Source: Paracoccaceae bacterium
GTDB lineage: Bacteria > Pseudomonadota > Alphaproteobacteria > Rhodobacterales > Rhodobacteraceae
Assembly: GCA_009922885.1 (NCBI GenBank)
Contig: RFUP01000069.1
Span: 1-9,001, forward strand
DNA length: 9,001 nt
Direction of reading: 5' to 3'
Below the pieces are notes generated by a model. The model ran no database searches, had not been told where the DNA came from, and saw nothing but the letters and a program-made list of their open reading frames with translations. The translations under genes and the position numbers were made by a program. How positions within the stretch are numbered: the first letter of the stretch is position 1; the number at the start of each line of letters is the position of its first letter. Shown piece by piece: positions 7,155-9,001 of this stretch.

Positions 7155-7889
7155 ATGCAAACGATCCTAATCACCGGCGCAGGCAGCGGGGTGGGCCGGG
7201 TAACGGCACGGGCTTTCCTTGACGCAGGTTGGCAAGTCGTGCTGACGGGGCGGCGTGTCCGGCCACTGGAGGAAACTGCGAACGGCCATGCCAACGCACG
7301 GGTGATCCCGATGGACGTGGCCGATCCGGCTTCGGTCGAGGCGGGATTTTCCAAGGTTGAAGCGGAGTTTGGCCGCTTGGATGCGCTCTTCAATAACGCG
7401 GGCGTCAGCCTCAAATCGACGATGATCGACGAGATCAAGGTCGAGGACTGGATGAACCTCTGCAATATCAATATCACGGGCATGTTCCTCTGCGCCCGCG
7501 CGGCGTTTGGATTGATGCGGAAACAAGACCCACAAGGCGGGCGGATCATCAACAACGGCTCCGTCTCCGCCCATGTTCCGAGATACGGGTCTGTGCCCTA
7601 CACGATGTCCAAACACGCGGTGACGGGCCTGACGCGCACCCTGTCGCTGGACGGGCGGCAGTTCAATATCGCCTGCGGGCAGATAGATATCGGCAATGCG
7701 CTCACTGAAATGGCGCATGCTATGACCCAAGGCGTGCCGCAGGCAGACGGGAGTATCAAGGTCGAGCCGGTGATGGACGCGACCCACGTCGCGTCGTCGG
7801 TTCTGCACATGGCAAACCTGCCGCTCTCGGCGAACGTTCAATTCATGACTGTGATGGCGAGCGCGATGCCCTTCATCGGGCGGGGGTGA
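7155..7889 (+). CDS. Short-chain dehydrogenase/reductase (SDR)
   Basis: Classical SDR of 244 aa, an NAD(P)-dependent alcohol/ketone oxidoreductase. The N-terminal Rossmann glycine motif TGAGSGVG is at 7-14, NNAG at 80-83, a structural Asn at about 106, and the catalytic Ser-Tyr-Lys set at S136, Y149 and K153 (YTMSK) with the standard 13-residue Ser-Tyr spacing. Arg32/33-type basic residues after beta-2 (LTGRR) hint at NADP(H) preference, which is uncertain. The start follows an AAGGAGAG ribosome site with good spacing. It sits 11 bp after the dehydratase stop on the same strand, so the two are almost surely cotranscribed. By analogy with sugar-acid routes, it could oxidise a sugar acid, a lactone precursor or the 2-keto-3-deoxy product, as in the L-fucose and L-rhamnose diketo routes; the step is not settled. 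A hairpin terminator follows six bases after the stop. Confidence 0.9.
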   Translation: MQTILITGAGSGVGRVTARAFLDAGWQVVLTGRRVRPLEETANGHANARVIPMDVADPASVEAGFSKVEAEFGRLDALFNNAGVSLKSTMIDEIKVEDWMNLCNINITGMFLCARAAFGLMRKQDPQGGRIINNGSVSAHVPRYGSVPYTMSKHAVTGLTRTLSLDGRQFNIACGQIDIGNALTEMAHAMTQGVPQADGSIKVEPVMDATHVASSVLHMANLPLSANVQFMTVMASAMPFIGRG

Positions 7890-7894
7890 AAGAA

Positions 7895-7940
7895 GGGGGG
7901 CTCTGCCCCCCACCCTTCGGGTTCCCCCCGGGATATTTGG
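7895..7940 (+). terminator. Terminator of the dehydratase-SDR operon
   Basis: Starts 5 bp after the SDR stop. A perfect 7-bp stem GGGGGGC/GCCCCCC with a TCT loop (7895-7911) is followed at once by a second small hairpin ACCC-TTC-GGGT (7912-7922), then a C-run and CGGGATATTTGG. There is no long T-run directly after the stem, but the same hairpin-then-CGGGATATT order is present in repeat copy A. Strong GC stem and position favour termination; the efficiency is not known. Confidence 0.72.
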
Positions 7941-7988
7941 CAAAGAGAAAATTAGGTTTTCTTTAATCTTGAGCTGCCAGATTCGTGC

Positions 7989-8065
7989 GGCGGTACAGGC
8001 GGGGACGCCGATGACCGCCCAATGTGAAATCCCTTCCTGATCGTTGACACGCTGTCAGGAAGGGA
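7989..8065. other. Two adjacent strong hairpins in non-coding gap
   Basis: First structure, 7989-8019: outer stem GGCGGT/ACCGCC (7989-7994 with 8014-8019) enclosing an inner stem GGCG/CGCC with a GGGA loop (7998-8009). Second structure, 8030-8065: perfect 11-bp inverted repeat, TCCCTTCCTGA at 8030-8040 and its complement at 8055-8065, with a 14-nt loop. No protein frame explains them. They lie between the SDR terminator and repeat copy B, so they are not needed as the terminator of either neighbour. They could be a small structured RNA, a protein-binding site or an insertion remnant. No T-run follows on the + strand and no clear promoter precedes; TTGGCA (7937) with TTTAAT (7962) is a weak, over-spaced candidate. 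Confidence 0.45.
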
Positions 8066-8075
8066 AACACATGCG

Positions 8076-8150
8076 TTTCATATTGGTTCAAATATCCATA
8101 CCCGAGGTGGCGCGTGAGCGCCGCCGAGACATAGGTTGCGGCGAAGCCGC
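8076..8150 (-). repeat. Gene-end repeat, copy B, with terminator-like hairpins
   Basis: Second copy of the element at 844-922, in opposite orientation. Read on the - strand, in the direction of the EamA gene, it has GCGGC-TTC-GCCGC (8150-8138), then TGTCTCG, then an 8-bp stem with one G-U pair (8118-8125 with 8106-8113; the + strand loop is GTGA), then CTCGGGTATGGATATTTG and CCAATATGAAA. It begins 5 bp after the EamA stop, in the same sense as copy A has to the acyltransferase gene, so it probably terminates EamA transcripts. The two copies share flanking sequence, but the main stem differs in sequence and remains paired. Confidence 0.7.
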
Positions 8151-8155
8151 GCCGC

Positions 8156-9001
8156 TTAATTTGACGATCTCAGTCTTTCCCGATGCCAGATGTAAAGTCC
8201 CGAGGCGATGATGATCGTCGCGCCGAGGAGCGTCCATTCGGTGGGCCATGTCGCGAAAACGAGAATGCCTGCGATAGATGCAAAAAGCAGTTGCAGGTAG
8301 ACGATCGGTGCGAGGAGCGAAGCGTCCGCGAGGTTGTGAGCGCGGGTGGCGGCGATGTGGCCGAGGGCGCCGAACATGCCGATCACGATCATGGCCAGCC
8401 AGCCAGTTGGGGTTTCGGGCCAGTGCCAGAGCGGTAAAGCGACGGGGAGGAGCGCCAAGACAGCCACGCCTGATCCCCAGACCTGATGGGTGGCGTTGCG
8501 TTCGCGGCCTGCGAGTTTGCGGGTCAGGATGAAATAGAGCGACGAGCAGACAAGGGCCGCCAGCACCAGAAGCATGGCGGGATGGAAGCTGGCACCCCAA
8601 GGCTGCATGACCACGAGAACGCCGACGAACCCTGCCACCACGGCCAGAAAGCGGTGGATGCCCACGCGTTCGCCCAAGAGCGGGATCGAGAGGAGCGTGA
8701 TCATGATCGGGCCTGCGAACTGGATCGTCGTGTTGACGGTAATGGGCAGGTAGCTCAGCGCGGTAAAGTTGAAGATGGTCGAGCCCAAGAGGAAGAGCGA
8801 GCGGAGGAGCTGGATTTTCCAGTCGGCCGACCGGAAGAGGCCGGGCCCTTCTTGAGGCAGGAAGATCGCCAGCGAGGTCACGAAATGGCCGAAGTAGCGG
8901 CAGAACACCACTTGCAGTGGCGGCAGGCCGAGGACCATCAGCCATTTCGCCGAGGTGTCGATGCAGGTGAAAAAGAGGACCGCGAGTGCCATGAGCATGA
9001 C
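8156..9001 (-). CDS. EamA/DMT-superfamily transporter, 5'-truncated by window edge
   Basis: Inner-membrane protein of the drug/metabolite transporter superfamily, with two tandem EamA domains (about residues 1-135 and 140-275 of the visible part). The end of the first domain shows the family pattern: NTTIQFAGPIMITLLSIPL then LGERVG, then a GFVGVLVVMQP segment. The second repeat has ASLLAPIVYLQLLFASIAG near its end and a basic tail HRERLRSSN. Nearly all of the protein is hydrophobic, consistent with about ten membrane helices. An ATG at 8998 is in frame, but the frame stays open to the edge (a GTC codon precedes it), so the true start may lie a few residues upstream. Family members are about 290-300 aa, so little is missing. 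Substrate cannot be assigned; amino acids, metabolites or drugs are possible. Repeat copy B lies right after its stop. Confidence 0.88.
   Translation of the reverse strand, partial: VMLMALAVLFFTCIDTSAKWLMVLGLPPLQVVFCRYFGHFVTSLAIFLPQEGPGLFRSADWKIQLLRSLFLLGSTIFNFTALSYLPITVNTTIQFAGPIMITLLSIPLLGERVGIHRFLAVVAGFVGVLVVMQPWGASFHPAMLLVLAALVCSSLYFILTRKLAGRERNATHQVWGSGVAVLALLPVALPLWHWPETPTGWLAMIVIGMFGALGHIAATRAHNLADASLLAPIVYLQLLFASIAGILVFATWPTEWTLLGATIIIASGLYIWHRERLRSSN

Noticed and set aside
8044..8049. Perfect TTGACA as a -35 box in the loop of the second hairpin
   Set aside because: No acceptable -10 hexamer occurs 16-18 bp downstream.
8071..8211. Small + strand frame of 46 codons starting in repeat copy B, with GGAAGGG ahead of its ATG
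   Set aside because: It runs through the repeat and antisense into the EamA gene. The same frame in copy A hits a stop within a few codons, so the coding potential is not conserved between copies; the GGAAGGG belongs to the 11-bp inverted repeat.
8088..8945. Long - strand frame (285 codons) overlapping the EamA gene
   Set aside because: Arg/Pro-rich shadow in another frame; the EamA frame has the membrane pattern and domain signatures.

Overview
The window is GC-rich, tightly packed chromosomal DNA. Gene content, codon use and the terminator style suggest an alphaproteobacterium, most likely Rhodobacterales (Roseobacter group). That placement is inference from family resemblance, not from a marker gene. 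There are eight protein-coding genes. Those at both window edges are cut. There are no rRNA or tRNA genes, transposases or CRISPR arrays.

Layout. (1) 2-781 (+): 3' part of an LpxL/HtrB-type acyltransferase. (2) 782-942: convergent gap with a hairpin-bearing repeat (copy A). (3) 943-2607 (-): glutamine-dependent NAD+ synthetase, nadE. (4) 2608-2759: divergent promoter gap. (5) 2760-4145 (+): exported protein made almost entirely of MORN repeats (18 full units plus a partial one). (6) 4149-5206 (-): azlC-azlD pair for a branched-chain amino acid exporter, translationally coupled by an ATGA overlap; azlD ends only 3 bp from the MORN gene stop. (7) 5207-5361: divergent gap with two identical 10-bp palindromes that look like GntR-family operators. 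(8) 5362-7143 and 7155-7889 (+): an IlvD/Edd-family sugar-acid dehydratase and a short-chain dehydrogenase, a probable two-gene catabolic operon. (9) 7890-8155: gap with a terminator, two strong hairpins and a second copy (B) of the repeat. (10) 8156-9001 (-): EamA/DMT-family membrane transporter, cut at its 5' end.

How the parts fit. Most genes are unrelated housekeeping or transport units. The only evident pathway unit is dehydratase plus SDR. The dehydratase resembles L-arabinonate/xylonate-type dehydratases rather than biosynthetic IlvD. The palindromes just upstream match the operator type used by hexuronate and sugar-acid GntR regulators, so an inducible sugar-acid degradation operon is the best reading. 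Its regulator, transporter and later enzymes are not in the window.

Nothing here is clearly a new defence or mobile system. The most distinctive signals are the four-unit super-repeat inside the MORN protein, the paired gene-end repeat whose stems differ in sequence but stay paired, and the two unexplained hairpins at 7989-8065.
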